Source of the DNA: Halomonas organivorans | Lineage (GTDB): Bacteria > Pseudomonadota > Gammaproteobacteria > Pseudomonadales > Halomonadaceae | Direction of reading: 5' to 3' | Assembly (NCBI RefSeq): GCF_014192055.1 | Contig: NZ_JACHXM010000008.1 | Span: 1 to 64,000 of the forward strand | Length of the DNA: 64,000 nt | Notes under the pieces: model-generated | The model's database searches: none | What the model saw: only the letters and a program-made list of their open reading frames with translations | Told to the model about the DNA's origin: nothing | Position numbers and translations under genes: made by a program | In this document: one piece after another, positions 54,260-62,926 of the stretch | Layout: the number at the start of each line of letters is the position of its first letter | Position numbering within the stretch: the stretch's first letter is position 1

Positions 54260-56031
54260 TCGTACATCTCCATCAGGGACTGGCCGGCCCCCTCGGCCGG
54301 GCCGTCGATCGGTTCGTGTGACAAGGCGTGCATGGTGGCCCACGCGAGATCCGCGTGACCGGTGGCCTGGCTGCGGCCCGAGGTGTAGGTGTACTGGCGG
54401 CCGGAGGCGGTGAGCTCTCGTTTGATGGCCATGAACGACTGGGCGAGATCCGACCAGCCGGCGTCGAACTCGAGGCGGTCCTTGCGCATGATCTGCTGGG
54501 CCTGCATGACCAGCCGACCCTTGACCGCCGGGTCATAGCGGAAGCGCACCAGGGTCGGGAACCACTTCTCGACGTGCTCGGCCACCGCCTCGCCGAGGCC
54601 GGTGATGTCGATGCCGATATGCTCGATGCGGTACTTGGCCTGGAACGACTTGATGAACGCCGCCTGGGCCTCATAGTCCTCGCCCTTGAGCCGGTGGCGC
54701 TCCAAGATGCGGTGCTTCTCGCCGGCACTGCGCGCCGGCAGTACCACCACCATGCCCGCGCCGTCGCCGTCCTCGCCGGTGCCGGTCGGGTCGTAGCCGA
54801 TCCATACCCCACGATCGCCCACCGGACGCGGCGCGTAAGGCCGGTAGTCGTCCCAGATCTCCCAGCTGTCGACCATGCACGGGTGCACGAGCGACAGCGG
54901 AAACGCCGACTGACTGTCGTCGACAAACTGGCACATCAGCAGGTTGGCGAACTCGTCGGGGCTGTATTCCAGCTTGAGCTGCTCGAGGTCGAACAGGTCA
55001 CAGCCGCCGGCGATGGCATCCTCCACGGTGACGATCTGTCGCCAGTGGCCATCTGGGCACAGCGACCCGCCGGCCAGCTCGGCGTGGCTGACGTCGAACT
55101 CCTGACGCTCGCTCTTCTTGCGCCGCTTGTTGAACAGTTCACCGGACCAGAACGGGTAGGCCTCGTGGCCCAGGCTCGAGGGCGTCGAGAAGTACGTCTG
55201 CCGCCACTTCTTGTGCATGGCCATCCCGGAGGTGACCTTACGGAACTCCTGGAAGCGGTGAATCCAGAAGTACTCGTCCAGGTAAACGTCACCGTGATAG
55301 CCCTGGGCCGTCTTCGAGTTGGTACCCAGGAAGTGCAGCTCGGCGCCGTTGTCGAGCACGACCGGATCGCCCTTGAGGTCGACGTCGCAGACCTCCTTCA
55401 CGAACTGGACGATGTAGTTGCGGAAGATATGGGCCTGCGCCTTGCTCGCCGAAAGGAAGATCTTGTTCCGGCCGTGCTCGAAGGCGTCGACGATCGCCTC
55501 GCGGGCGAAGAAGAAGGTGGCGCCGATCTGGCGGCTCTTGAGGATGTTGCGAATCCGGTGCTTCTGGCCGGCCTCGTACCAGTGGCGCTGATAGGCGAAG
55601 GCGCCTTCCAGGAACGCCGCCTTGAGCTGCTCGACCTGCTCCTCGTCGAGATGGTTGCGCCGCGGCTTGCGCTTCTCGCCGGCGTTACGCCGCTCGATGT
55701 TCGGATTGAGATCGGCCTCGCGCCCGCTCTCTTGGTAGCGGTGCACCCGGGCCAGCCGCTCGATCTGCCGGCCTAGCAGGTCGATCTCTTTGAAGTCCCG
55801 AGGCTCCTTGGGAACCTTCCCGATCAGTTGCACCAGGCGTGCCTCGAGCGCCCCCTCCACCCGCTGGGTAGGTGTGGCCTCCTCCCAGCCGTCGCGTTCC
55901 TTCCAGCTATGAACGGTCGGCGCCTTGAGGTCGAGGAATTCGGCGATACGCGCCACTCGCCAGCCCTGCCAGTAGAGATGGCGGGCCGTCAGGCGCGGGG
56001 ATTCGAGGGTATCGGGGGCTGGTGTCGTCAT
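54256..56031 (-). CDS. P: Terminase large subunit (P2 gpP-like)
   Basis: A 591-residue terminase of P2 type: N-terminal HTH region (WQGWRVARIAEFLDLKAPTV), ATPase with ILKSRQIGATFFFAREAIVD and VYLDEYFWIHRFQEF (Walker B), and the C-terminal nuclease with acidic residues in GYDPTGTGEDGDGAGMVVVL and HIGIDITGLG. It cuts at cos and packages DNA with the small subunit M. Encoded opposite to the capsid genes, as in P2. Confidence 0.95.
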   Translation of the reverse strand: MTTPAPDTLESPRLTARHLYWQGWRVARIAEFLDLKAPTVHSWKERDGWEEATPTQRVEGALEARLVQLIGKVPKEPRDFKEIDLLGRQIERLARVHRYQESGREADLNPNIERRNAGEKRKPRRNHLDEEQVEQLKAAFLEGAFAYQRHWYEAGQKHRIRNILKSRQIGATFFFAREAIVDAFEHGRNKIFLSASKAQAHIFRNYIVQFVKEVCDVDLKGDPVVLDNGAELHFLGTNSKTAQGYHGDVYLDEYFWIHRFQEFRKVTSGMAMHKKWRQTYFSTPSSLGHEAYPFWSGELFNKRRKKSERQEFDVSHAELAGGSLCPDGHWRQIVTVEDAIAGGCDLFDLEQLKLEYSPDEFANLLMCQFVDDSQSAFPLSLVHPCMVDSWEIWDDYRPYAPRPVGDRGVWIGYDPTGTGEDGDGAGMVVVLPARSAGEKHRILERHRLKGEDYEAQAAFIKSFQAKYRIEHIGIDITGLGEAVAEHVEKWFPTLVRFRYDPAVKGRLVMQAQQIMRKDRLEFDAGWSDLAQSFMAIKRELTASGRQYTYTSGRSQATGHADLAWATMHALSHEPIDGPAEGAGQSLMEMYE

Positions 56032-56174
56032 GCGGCCAGCCTACCCGCGCGCGCATGGCCATCTCCGGGCGCCTCGGTGTGAGTCGCCCGACTTACACCG
56101 GCCCCGCGTTGAGAGAGTCCCCCTGTACGCGGAACCTGACGCCATTGCCCGACCCGCCACCCAACGAGGCACCC

Positions 56175-56996
56175 ATGGCCCAGTTCCGCGTCGCCACCGA
56201 AGGCGCAACCACCGACGGCCGCACGATCTCACGCCAGTGGATCGAGCAGATGGCCAAGAACTTCGACCGCTCCAAGTACGGCGCCCGCGTGTGGATGGAG
56301 CACATGCGCGGCATGTTCCACGACGGGCCCTTCCCCGCCCTGGGCGACGTGACGGCCGTGGAGGCCAAGGAAGTCGAGGACGGCAAGCTGGGCTTGTTCG
56401 TCGACATCGACCCCACCGACAAGCTCAAGGAAATCAACCAGAGCCGTCAGAAGGTCTACACCTCCATCGAAGTGGACCCGGAATTCTCCGACACCGGCGA
56501 AGCCTACCTGGTCGGCCTGGCAGTCACCGACACCCCGGCGAGCCTCGGCACCGACATGCTGCAGTTCAGCGCCCAGCAGGGTGACAAGTCGCCGCTGGCC
56601 GCCCGCAAGCAAAAGCCGAGCAACGTCTTCACCGCCGCCGTCGAGACCGAACTGGACTTCTCCACCCCGGCTGCCAAGCCCGACAAGGGGCCGGGCCTGC
56701 TCGATACCGTCAAGTCGCTGTTCAGGAAGCACGACGCCAAGACCGACAAGGGCTTCGCGGACTTCCGCACCGACCTCGAGCAGACCCTCGAACTGTTCGT
56801 CGAGAAGCACCAGGCCCTGGTCGACGACCTCGCGGACCGCCCTGACGCCGCCGCCTTCAACGAGCTGAAGACCACCCTCGAGGCGACGAAGCAACGCCTC
56901 GACGAGCTCTACACCCAGCTCGACAACACCCCTGACACCGAGCCCCGCTCCCCCGCCCTGGGCGGCAACGGCGGCGTCGAGCTCACCGACTGCTGA
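56175..56996 (+). CDS. O: Capsid scaffold/protease (P2 gpO-like)
   Basis: A 273-residue GPO-family protein: N-terminal protease part and C-terminal helical scaffold (TDLEQTLELFVEKHQALVDD). Candidate catalytic residues are Asp14 (ATTDGRT), His43 (WMEHMRG) and Ser97 (QKVYTSIEVDP); the Asp-His spacing of 29 equals that of P2 gpO. It directs capsid assembly and processes N, L-type head proteins and itself. ATG 56175 follows ACGAGG; the frame opens earlier without a signal. Confidence 0.92.
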   Translation: MAQFRVATEGATTDGRTISRQWIEQMAKNFDRSKYGARVWMEHMRGMFHDGPFPALGDVTAVEAKEVEDGKLGLFVDIDPTDKLKEINQSRQKVYTSIEVDPEFSDTGEAYLVGLAVTDTPASLGTDMLQFSAQQGDKSPLAARKQKPSNVFTAAVETELDFSTPAAKPDKGPGLLDTVKSLFRKHDAKTDKGFADFRTDLEQTLELFVEKHQALVDDLADRPDAAAFNELKTTLEATKQRLDELYTQLDNTPDTEPRSPALGGNGGVELTDC

Positions 56997-57009
56997 GGAC
57001 CCCGACCCC

Positions 57010-58029
57010 ATGCGCAACGATACCCGTCAAGAATTCAACCGCTTTGCCCAGCGCATCGCCCAGCTGTCTGGCGTGCCCAGCGCCGGCGAGTCCTTCTCGG
57101 TCGAGCCCAGCGTTCAGCAGACCCTGGAATCCAAGATCCAGGAGTCCAGCGAGTTCCTGGGGAGCATCAACATCATCGGCGTCGACGAACTCAAGGGCGA
57201 AAAGCTCGGCCTGGGGCTGACCGGCCCGATCGCCGGCCGCACCGATACCACCGCCAAGGACCGGACGCCGCGGGATCTGAGCTCCCTGGACGCCCTCGGC
57301 TACGAGTGCCGCTCCACCGAGTTCGACACCTACCTCCCCTGGAGCAAGCTCGACGCCTGGGCCAAGTTCCGCGACTTCCAGGCCCGCGTGCGCAACATGA
57401 TCATCCGCCAGCAGGCGCTCGATCGCATCATGATCGGGCTCAACGGCACCAGTGCCGCCATCGAGACCGACCGCGTCGCGAACCCGCTGCTGCAGGACGT
57501 CAACATCGGCTGGCTGCAGCACTACCGAGATCAGGCGCCCGCCCGGGTGCTGAGCGAGGTGGTCGCCTCCTCCGGCGAGGTTCGCGTCGGCCCCGGTGGC
57601 GACTACGAGAACCTGGACGCCCTGGTCTACGACGTGGTCAACGAGATGATCGACCCCTGGCATCGCGAGTCCACCGACCTGCGCGCGATCTGCGGCCGCA
57701 AGATCCTCGCCGACAAGTACTTCCCGCTGATCAACAAGGATCAGCCGCCCACCGAGCAGCGCGCCCTGGACATGATCGTCAGCCAGAAGCGCATGGGCGG
57801 GCAGCAAGCGGCCCGCGTGCCCTACATGCCCGACGGCACCCTGCTGATCACCCCGCCGGAGAATCTCTCCATCTACTGGCAGCGCGGCAGCCGCCGCCGC
57901 TACCTCAAGGACGAGCCCAAGCGCAAGCGCGTGGAGAACTACGAGTCCTCCAACGACGCCTACGTGGTCGAGGACTTCGGCGCCGGCTGCCTGGTGGAAA
58001 ACATCGTTTTCGGCGACTGGAGGGTCTGA
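57010..58029 (+). CDS. N: Major capsid protein (P2 gpN-like)
   Basis: A 339-residue HK97-fold capsid protein of P2 type, starting MRNDTRQEFNRFAQRIAQLS. Conserved parts include TDTTAKDRTPRDLSSLDALG, YECRSTEFDTYLPWSKLDAW and FVRQ-like NMIIRQQALDRIMIGLNGTS. It lies 13 nt after O and shares TGATG with the next gene. Confidence 0.95.
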   Translation: MRNDTRQEFNRFAQRIAQLSGVPSAGESFSVEPSVQQTLESKIQESSEFLGSINIIGVDELKGEKLGLGLTGPIAGRTDTTAKDRTPRDLSSLDALGYECRSTEFDTYLPWSKLDAWAKFRDFQARVRNMIIRQQALDRIMIGLNGTSAAIETDRVANPLLQDVNIGWLQHYRDQAPARVLSEVVASSGEVRVGPGGDYENLDALVYDVVNEMIDPWHRESTDLRAICGRKILADKYFPLINKDQPPTEQRALDMIVSQKRMGGQQAARVPYMPDGTLLITPPENLSIYWQRGSRRRYLKDEPKRKRVENYESSNDAYVVEDFGAGCLVENIVFGDWRV

Positions 58030-58766
58030 TGCAAAGCCCCGCCCGCAATCACTACGCACGTGTCTCCGCCGCCCAGGCGGCAGGGGCCGCCGATCCGGAA
58101 AGCCAGCAGAACGGCGAGCAGTACGAGATCCACGCCGCCGCGCTGTACGAGGCAAGGCGCACCCTCAAGGGCATCAAGAGCACCGAGCAGAAGATCGCCA
58201 AGAAGCGCGAGATCTTGCCGGAGTTCGACGCCTACGTGGCCGGCGTGCTGGAGGCCGGTACCGGCGCCCAGGACGACGTGCTGATGACCGTCATGATCTG
58301 GCGCCTCGACGTTGGCGACCTGGACGGCGCGCTGGCCATCGCCGAGTACGCCCTGCGCCACGGCCTGGACGCCCCCGACCGCTTCGAGCGCGACACCGCC
58401 TCGATCCTCGCCGAGCAGCTCGCCGAGGAGGCGATCAAGCAGCTGGAAGCCCCGGTCCAGGACACCGAAGAAGCCCGCGCCGTCGCCGCCAATGCCGCCG
58501 CCGAGCTGGCCATGCACCTCAGCCGTGCCGAGGCGCTGACCCACGACGCCGACATGCACGACCCGGTGCGCGCCAAGCTGCACAAGGCCCTGGGCTACGC
58601 CGAGCGCGCCCGTGGCGGCCATGCCGCCGAGGCCCTGGAGCACCTGCGCCGCGCCCTGGAGCTCAACGACCGCGCCGGAGTGAAAAAGGACATCGAGCGT
58701 CTCGAGCGCCAAGTGCGTGACGAAAGCGCCAAGAACGCTGGCCAGGGCGACGCCGCCCAGGCCTGA
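58029..58766 (+). CDS. M: Terminase small subunit (P2 gpM-like)
   Basis: A 245-residue protein starting MQSPARNHYARVSAAQAAG, with the P2 M segment QYEIHAAALYEARRTLKGIK and VLMTVMIWRLDVGDLDGALA. It recognises cos and works with P. Overlaps N by 1 nt. The C-terminal half is a long Ala/Glu-rich helix with tetratricopeptide-like spacing, as in relatives. Confidence 0.92.
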   Translation: MQSPARNHYARVSAAQAAGAADPESQQNGEQYEIHAAALYEARRTLKGIKSTEQKIAKKREILPEFDAYVAGVLEAGTGAQDDVLMTVMIWRLDVGDLDGALAIAEYALRHGLDAPDRFERDTASILAEQLAEEAIKQLEAPVQDTEEARAVAANAAAELAMHLSRAEALTHDADMHDPVRAKLHKALGYAERARGGHAAEALEHLRRALELNDRAGVKKDIERLERQVRDESAKNAGQGDAAQA

Positions 58767-58878
58767 CACCGAGTCGCACGCCGACGTCAGGGGGCACCAG
58801 GTGATGGCGGTTTGACTTGTCTCCTTGCTCGCCTACCACCCGGTCCACCCCCTTCTTACCACGTGCCACGGGAGTGCC

Positions 58879-59367
58879 ATGAGTAGCTTCGTATCCACCG
58901 GTACCCATACCAGCACCGACCCGGAATCCGCGCCGCCGGAGCGGCCGGTGCTCAATAACGGCTTCTGGCCGGATCTCTCGCCGTCGGACTTCCGCGAGCG
59001 GCACCGCCTCGACGGCACCGTGACCGACGCACGTCTGACCGGGGCCCTGGACGCCGCCATGGCGCACGTCAATCGCGTGCTGCGCGACTGGCAGAGCGTG
59101 CAGGTCGACGCCGGCTATCCGACCGTCGATGCCATCCCCGTGCCGATCTGGCAGGCCCCGGGCGTCTATCGAACGCTGTACCTGCGCGCCGTGATGTCGA
59201 TGGCACACGCCGGCCTCGCCGAGCGCTATGCCGACTACGACGCCACCAACGCCGCCCGCGAACGCAGCCTGGAGATCGACGATCCGGCCGACGCCTACCG
59301 CCGCGATGCCCATTGGGCCATCGCCGAGATCGAAGGCCGGCCGCACACCACCGTCGACCTGATATGA
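58879..59367 (+). CDS. L: Head completion/stabilisation protein (P2 gpL-like)
   Basis: A 162-residue protein. NGFWPDLSPSDFRERHRLDG and the later DYDATNAARERSLEIDDPAD are typical of gpL, which closes the filled head. ATG 58879 follows GGGAG. A 112-nt gap from M holds nothing recognised. It overlaps X by 4 nt (ATGA). Confidence 0.9.
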   Translation: MSSFVSTGTHTSTDPESAPPERPVLNNGFWPDLSPSDFRERHRLDGTVTDARLTGALDAAMAHVNRVLRDWQSVQVDAGYPTVDAIPVPIWQAPGVYRTLYLRAVMSMAHAGLAERYADYDATNAARERSLEIDDPADAYRRDAHWAIAEIEGRPHTTVDLI

Positions 59368-59576
59368 CCCGCACGGTGCGCAGCCAGCAGGGCGACACCC
59401 TGGACCGCCTTTGCTACCGGCACCTGGGGCGCACCGCCGGCGTGACCGAGCGAGTACTGGCGCTCAACGTCGGCCTCGCCGAGCAGGGCCCGGTGCTGCC
59501 CTCCGGCACCGCCGTGACACTGCCCGACATCGCCCCCGAACCGGTCCGCGCACCGCGCGTCCAGCTTTGGGACTGA
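59364..59576 (+). CDS. X: Tail protein X (LysM-like, P2 gpX)
   Basis: A 70-residue protein. QQGDTLDRLCYRHLGRTAGV and LPSGTAVTLPDIA have the pattern of gpX, a LysM-related tail hub piece. Coupled to L. Confidence 0.9.
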   Translation: MTRTVRSQQGDTLDRLCYRHLGRTAGVTERVLALNVGLAEQGPVLPSGTAVTLPDIAPEPVRAPRVQLWD

Positions 59577-59602
59577 TCCGCCCGACCATCGCAGGACGCC
59601 CC

Positions 59603-59824
59603 ATGGCGCAAGAGCTCAACGTCACCACCGAGGCCCTCAAGACCACGCCGCCGGCGCTGGTGGCGCTGCTGCATGCCGGGGGCATGACGCCGTCGGACTG
59701 GGTCACCGTGCTCACCCTCTGCTACCTGACGCTGCAGATCGGTCTGCTGATTCCCCGCTACATCGACCGCTATCGACGCTGGCGACGCCGTCGGCACACA
59801 GACACGGAGATCGAGGACACATGA
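59603..59824 (+). CDS. Putative holin (single membrane helix)
   Basis: A 73-residue protein with one strong hydrophobic helix (WVTVLTLCYLTLQIGLLIP) and a very basic tail (RRWRRRRHTD). It lies directly before the endolysin and overlaps it by 4 nt, so it is most likely the holin, of the HP1/P2-relative kind. One helix only, so an N-in or N-out class III topology is possible. Confidence 0.75.
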   Translation: MAQELNVTTEALKTTPPALVALLHAGGMTPSDWVTVLTLCYLTLQIGLLIPRYIDRYRRWRRRRHTDTEIEDT

Positions 59825-60339
59825 TCAAGAACCGCAATCGCTGGCTCGGTGGCGGGGCCATCGGTGCGGCCGCCGGCGGCGCGCTCACCATCGCCATCCA
59901 GGTGGTCGGCCATTTCGAGGGCACCCGCAACACCGCCTACACCGACCCGGTGGGCATCCCGACCATCTGCACCGGCCACACCGGCCCCAACGTGCGGCTC
60001 GATCAGACGCTCAGCGACGCCGAGTGCCAGCGGCTGCTGGCCGGCGATCTCGGCGAGGCCTTCGACGCCCTGGAACGCGAGGTGGCGCCGGGCGTGCTCG
60101 AGGCCATGCCACCCACGCGCCGCGCCGCTCTGGGCAGCTTCATCTTCAACGTCGGCGAGGGGGCCTTCGCCCGCTCCACCCTGCTCGAGCGACTCAACGC
60201 CGGGCAGCCACGCGCCGCCTGCGAACAGCTGTCGCGCTGGATCTACGCCGGCGGCCGCAAGCTCGCCGGCCTGGTGAGGCGCCGGGCCGCGGAACGCGAA
60301 CTCTGCCTGGTCGGACTCGGCTCATGGGATCGCTCGTGA
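59821..60339 (+). CDS. Endolysin (GH24 lysozyme, SAR type)
   Basis: A 172-residue lysozyme with the E-x8-D-x5-T catalytic layout (Glu33, Asp42, Thr48; HFEGTRNTAYTD then PVGIPT). The N-terminal segment (residues ~9-30) is rich in Gly and Ala and only mildly hydrophobic, as in signal-anchor-release endolysins that reach the periplasm by the Sec system without a holin. Cleaves the peptidoglycan at lysis. Overlaps the holin and the Rz gene. Confidence 0.9.
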   Translation: MIKNRNRWLGGGAIGAAAGGALTIAIQVVGHFEGTRNTAYTDPVGIPTICTGHTGPNVRLDQTLSDAECQRLLAGDLGEAFDALEREVAPGVLEAMPPTRRAALGSFIFNVGEGAFARSTLLERLNAGQPRAACEQLSRWIYAGGRKLAGLVRRRAAERELCLVGLGSWDRS

Positions 60340-60797
60340 GTCGGCTGGGTAGCCCCCTGCTGCGCTGGGGGCTACCGCTGCTGCTGATGCTCGGCCTGGC
60401 CCTGGGCGGCTGGGCCCTGTGGGAGCGCGGCAACGCCGCCCGGCAGCAGGCCGAACGCCTGGCGGACCAGCGTGACGTCGCCCAGCGCGAGAACCAGCAA
60501 CGCCAGGTGGTCATCGACGCCCTGTGGGCCAACGCCCAGCGCCTCGCCGACCAGCGTCGAACGCTGAACGCCACGCTCGCCGAGCTCGATCGCACCGCCT
60601 CCGATCGCCTGGCCACCCTCGAGGAACTGCAACGTGAGAACGCCGAGTTACGCGCTTGGGCCGACGCTCGCCTGCCTGAGCCTGTTATCCGCCTGCGCGA
60701 GCGCCCCGCCGTCACCGGCGCCGCCGCTTATCGTCAAGCGCTGCGTGACGCCGACGCCCTGCACCCTGCCGGCCAGCCATCCGACGACCAACGGTGA
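60324..60797 (+). CDS. Inner-membrane spanin (Rz/LysB-like)
   Basis: A 157-residue protein: N-terminal membrane helix (WGLPLLLMLGLALGGWALW) and a long coiled-coil periplasmic domain (QQAERLADQRDVAQREN and on). Layout of i-spanins, which with Rz1 fuse inner and outer membranes at lysis. Overlaps the endolysin by 16 nt; Rz1 is nested in its 3' half in another frame. Confidence 0.85.
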   Translation: MGSLVSRLGSPLLRWGLPLLLMLGLALGGWALWERGNAARQQAERLADQRDVAQRENQQRQVVIDALWANAQRLADQRRTLNATLAELDRTASDRLATLEELQRENAELRAWADARLPEPVIRLRERPAVTGAAAYRQALRDADALHPAGQPSDDQR

Positions 60798-60903
60798 CCT
60801 TCACCGTCAGTTGGAACTAACCGAGAGCGCCTGGGCGCGCTGCGCCGCCCAGGTCGACGCCATCATCGCCTGCCACGCCACCACACCCGGAGCGTCACCA
60901 TGA
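60634..60903 (+). CDS. Outer-membrane spanin lipoprotein (Rz1/LysC-like), partly nested in Rz
   Basis: An 89-residue lipoprotein starting at GTG 60634 in a different frame from Rz. The lipobox is LSLLSAC with lipid Cys21, followed by a proline-rich stretch (ASAPPSPAPPL) usual for Rz1. The first 164 nt lie inside Rz, the rest extends past it. Overlaps the next small gene by 4 nt. Confidence 0.85.
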   Translation: MRTPSYALGPTLACLSLLSACASAPPSPAPPLIVKRCVTPTPCTLPASHPTTNGDLHRQLELTESAWARCAAQVDAIIACHATTPGASP

Positions 60904-61028
60904 TTCACCGCCAGCGCCTCTATGCCCTCCTGCGCCGCCTGATCGCGGCCTGCCTTTCGCCCCTCCGCGGGGTCGGTCGCCAGTGCGACCGCCTGGCGGT
61001 GGCCATCGAACGCCGCTGGCGGCGCTGA
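60900..61028 (+). CDS. Small basic phage protein
   Basis: A 42-codon frame, MIHRQRLYALLRRLIAACLS to the basic end IERRWRR. It starts in an ATGA overlap with the Rz1 stop and ends 14 nt before R. One short hydrophobic segment surrounded by arginines. No family recognised; coupling supports that it is expressed. Confidence 0.5.
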   Translation: MIHRQRLYALLRRLIAACLSPLRGVGRQCDRLAVAIERRWRR

Positions 61029-61042
61029 CCGAGGACCGAGCC

Positions 61043-61546
61043 ATGCGCAAACTCAGCGCCCTGCGCCAATACCTGATCGATGCCGTCCCCGAGCTCAAGC
61101 GCGACCCCGATCGCCTGCTGACCTTCGTCGAGGATGGCAGCGTAGCCTTTTCCCGTGGTCCCAACCTGAGCCACGGCTATCGCTTCACCGCCCAGCTGAT
61201 CCTCACCGACTACGCCGGCGAGATCGATGCCGTGATGCTGCCGCTGCTTGACTGGCTGTCGGTCTACCAGCCCGATCTCGAGTCCGAGCAGGCGGTGGCC
61301 TTCGAGGCCGAGATCCTCAACCACAACAGCGTCGATCTCGCCCTTCGCGTGCGCCTCGACGAACGGGTGGTGGCCACCCGAGACTGCGAGACCGGTCGCA
61401 TCACCGCCGAGCACCGGATGCCGCGTTTCGAGCGCCCGGACTGCCCCGGGGTGCGCTGGACCCTGGAGGTCCGAGAACGCCTGGGAGGCGACTTCGTGAA
61501 GATTGCCGAGTGGGAAACGGCCGGAGTCGACGATGAGCTCTACTGA
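61043..61546 (+). CDS. R: Tail completion protein (P2 gpR-like)
   Basis: A 167-residue protein: MRKLSALRQYLIDAVPELKR, FSRGPNLSHGYRFTAQLILT and VMLPLLDWLSVYQPDL are typical of P2 gpR. Overlaps S by 14 nt. Confidence 0.9.
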   Translation: MRKLSALRQYLIDAVPELKRDPDRLLTFVEDGSVAFSRGPNLSHGYRFTAQLILTDYAGEIDAVMLPLLDWLSVYQPDLESEQAVAFEAEILNHNSVDLALRVRLDERVVATRDCETGRITAEHRMPRFERPDCPGVRWTLEVRERLGGDFVKIAEWETAGVDDELY

Positions 61547-61991
61547 CCTGGACCAGCTCGAGGACTGGGTGGCCCCGCTGCTGGCCCGCCTCGAGCCCAA
61601 GCAACGCCGTCAGCTCGCCCGGCGCGTGGCCACCACCCTGCGCCAGAGCCAGCGCGAGCGCATCAAGGCCCAGGAGAACCCCGACGGCAGCGGCTTCACC
61701 CCGCGCAAACCCCAGCACCGCCAGAAAGCCGGCGCCATCCGCCGCCGCGGCATGTTCCACAAGCTACGCACCGCCAAGTACCTGCGCACCCGCGGCACGA
61801 GCGACGCGGCGGTCGCCGGTTTCTTCGGCCGCATCAACCGCATCGCCCGCGTGCACCAGTACGGCCTGCACGACCAAGTGGATCGCGACGGCCCCCGCGT
61901 GAAGTACGCCGAGCGCCGCCTGCTCGGCTTCAGCGAGGCCGACCGCGAGGCCATTCGCGACGCGCTGCTCGAGCACCTGACCCCGCCCTGA
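61533..61991 (+). CDS. S: Tail completion/virion morphogenesis protein (P2 gpS-like)
   Basis: A 152-residue protein starting MSSTDLDQLEDWVAPLLARL. Segments QRERIKAQENPDGSGFTPRK and GMFHKLRTAKYLRT match the phage virion morphogenesis family. ATG 61533 overlaps R by 14 nt; an upstream start at 61503 is possible but reaches further into R. Confidence 0.9.
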   Translation: MSSTDLDQLEDWVAPLLARLEPKQRRQLARRVATTLRQSQRERIKAQENPDGSGFTPRKPQHRQKAGAIRRRGMFHKLRTAKYLRTRGTSDAAVAGFFGRINRIARVHQYGLHDQVDRDGPRVKYAERRLLGFSEADREAIRDALLEHLTPP

Positions 61992-61995
61992 TGCC

Positions 61996-62031
61996 CTGCC
62001 CGGTGTAAGAGGCGCTTTCTACACCGGGCAG
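61996..62031. other. Strong hairpin between tail gene S and baseplate gene V
   Basis: CTGCCCGGTGTA and TACACCGGGCAG form a perfect 12-bp stem with a 12-nt loop, 5 nt after the S stop. There is no T-tract. It may be a Rho-assisted terminator or an RNA processing site separating tail-completion and baseplate transcripts. Confidence 0.6.
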
Positions 62032-62069
62032 CGCTTCGCCCGCGTGACGCGCCCCGCCACGATAGCGGC

Positions 62070-62591
62070 ATGAACCAAGTCGAGATCAATCGCCTGTTGC
62101 ATAACCTGGTCCGCCCCGGCGTCATCGCCGAGGTCGACCACGGGGACATCTCCGTGACGCCGCCCAAGCCGGCACGGGTGCGCGTGTTCGTGGGCGCGAT
62201 GAAAACCGACTGGATTCCCTGGCGCGAGCAGCGCGCCGGCAAGACCCGCACCTGGAATCCGCCCACCGAGGGCGAACAGGTGCTGCTGCTCACCCCCGGC
62301 GGCGAGCTGCGCGGCGCCACGGTGCTGACGGGCATCAACTCCGACCATATCCCGGCCCCCAGCGACAAACCCGAGATCACCATGCTCGTGATGCCCGACG
62401 GCGCCGTGCTCCAGTACGACCACGACAAGATGCACCTCGACGCCAGCCTCCCCGGCACCGCCACGATCAACGCCAAGGGGGCCATCGACGTCACCAGCGC
62501 CGACGACATCAGCATCAACGCCAAGAACATCAACATCACCGCACAGGCCACCGTCTCGGTGAGCGGTGCCCGCATCGATCTGAATCAGTGA
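62070..62591 (+). CDS. V: Baseplate assembly protein V (spike, P2 gpV-like)
   Basis: A 173-residue spike protein, shorter than P2 gpV (211). N-terminal OB-fold (GVIAEVDHGDISVTPPKPAR, TWNPPTEGEQVLLLTPGGEL) and a C-terminal beta-helix rich in repeating SADDISINAKNINITAQAT. It ends at SGARIDLNQ without an apex domain, so the tip is probably supplied by the PAAR protein encoded downstream. Confidence 0.92.
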   Translation: MNQVEINRLLHNLVRPGVIAEVDHGDISVTPPKPARVRVFVGAMKTDWIPWREQRAGKTRTWNPPTEGEQVLLLTPGGELRGATVLTGINSDHIPAPSDKPEITMLVMPDGAVLQYDHDKMHLDASLPGTATINAKGAIDVTSADDISINAKNINITAQATVSVSGARIDLNQ

Positions 62592-62597
62592 GGCTCC

Positions 62598-62924
62598 ATG
62601 GCAATCGGCGACGACCAACTGACCGACGACACCCAGCAGGTCGACTACACCCCGGCCATCGCCGAGCTGACCTTCGTCCTGGCCGAGATCCGCGACCACC
62701 TGGGCAGCGTGCGCGACCACCTGAGCAAGCTGGCCGAACAAGGCAGCACGCGGCAGACCCACATGGCCCGCGCCCTGGCCATCTTCGAGCGGGCAGCGGA
62801 CGTGGAGCGCGGCCTGGTCTCGCGCCCGGCCAATGACGATGGACTCAACACGGCCGCCATGGTCGTTGCCCTGCGCGAAGCCGGCATGCTGGATGCCGTG
62901 CTCGCGGAACAAGGGGGTGCGTGA
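62598..62924 (+). CDS. Hypothetical phage protein between V and PAAR
   Basis: A 108-residue, mostly helical acidic protein starting MAIGDDQLTDDTQQVDYTPA. The middle (LAEIRDHLGSVRDHLSKLAE) is coiled-coil-like. It lies 6 nt after V and overlaps the PAAR frame, so is translated with them. Possibly a baseplate or spike-loading factor; not recognised. Confidence 0.7.
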   Translation: MAIGDDQLTDDTQQVDYTPAIAELTFVLAEIRDHLGSVRDHLSKLAEQGSTRQTHMARALAIFERAADVERGLVSRPANDDGLNTAAMVVALREAGMLDAVLAEQGGA

Positions 62925-62926
62925 CG

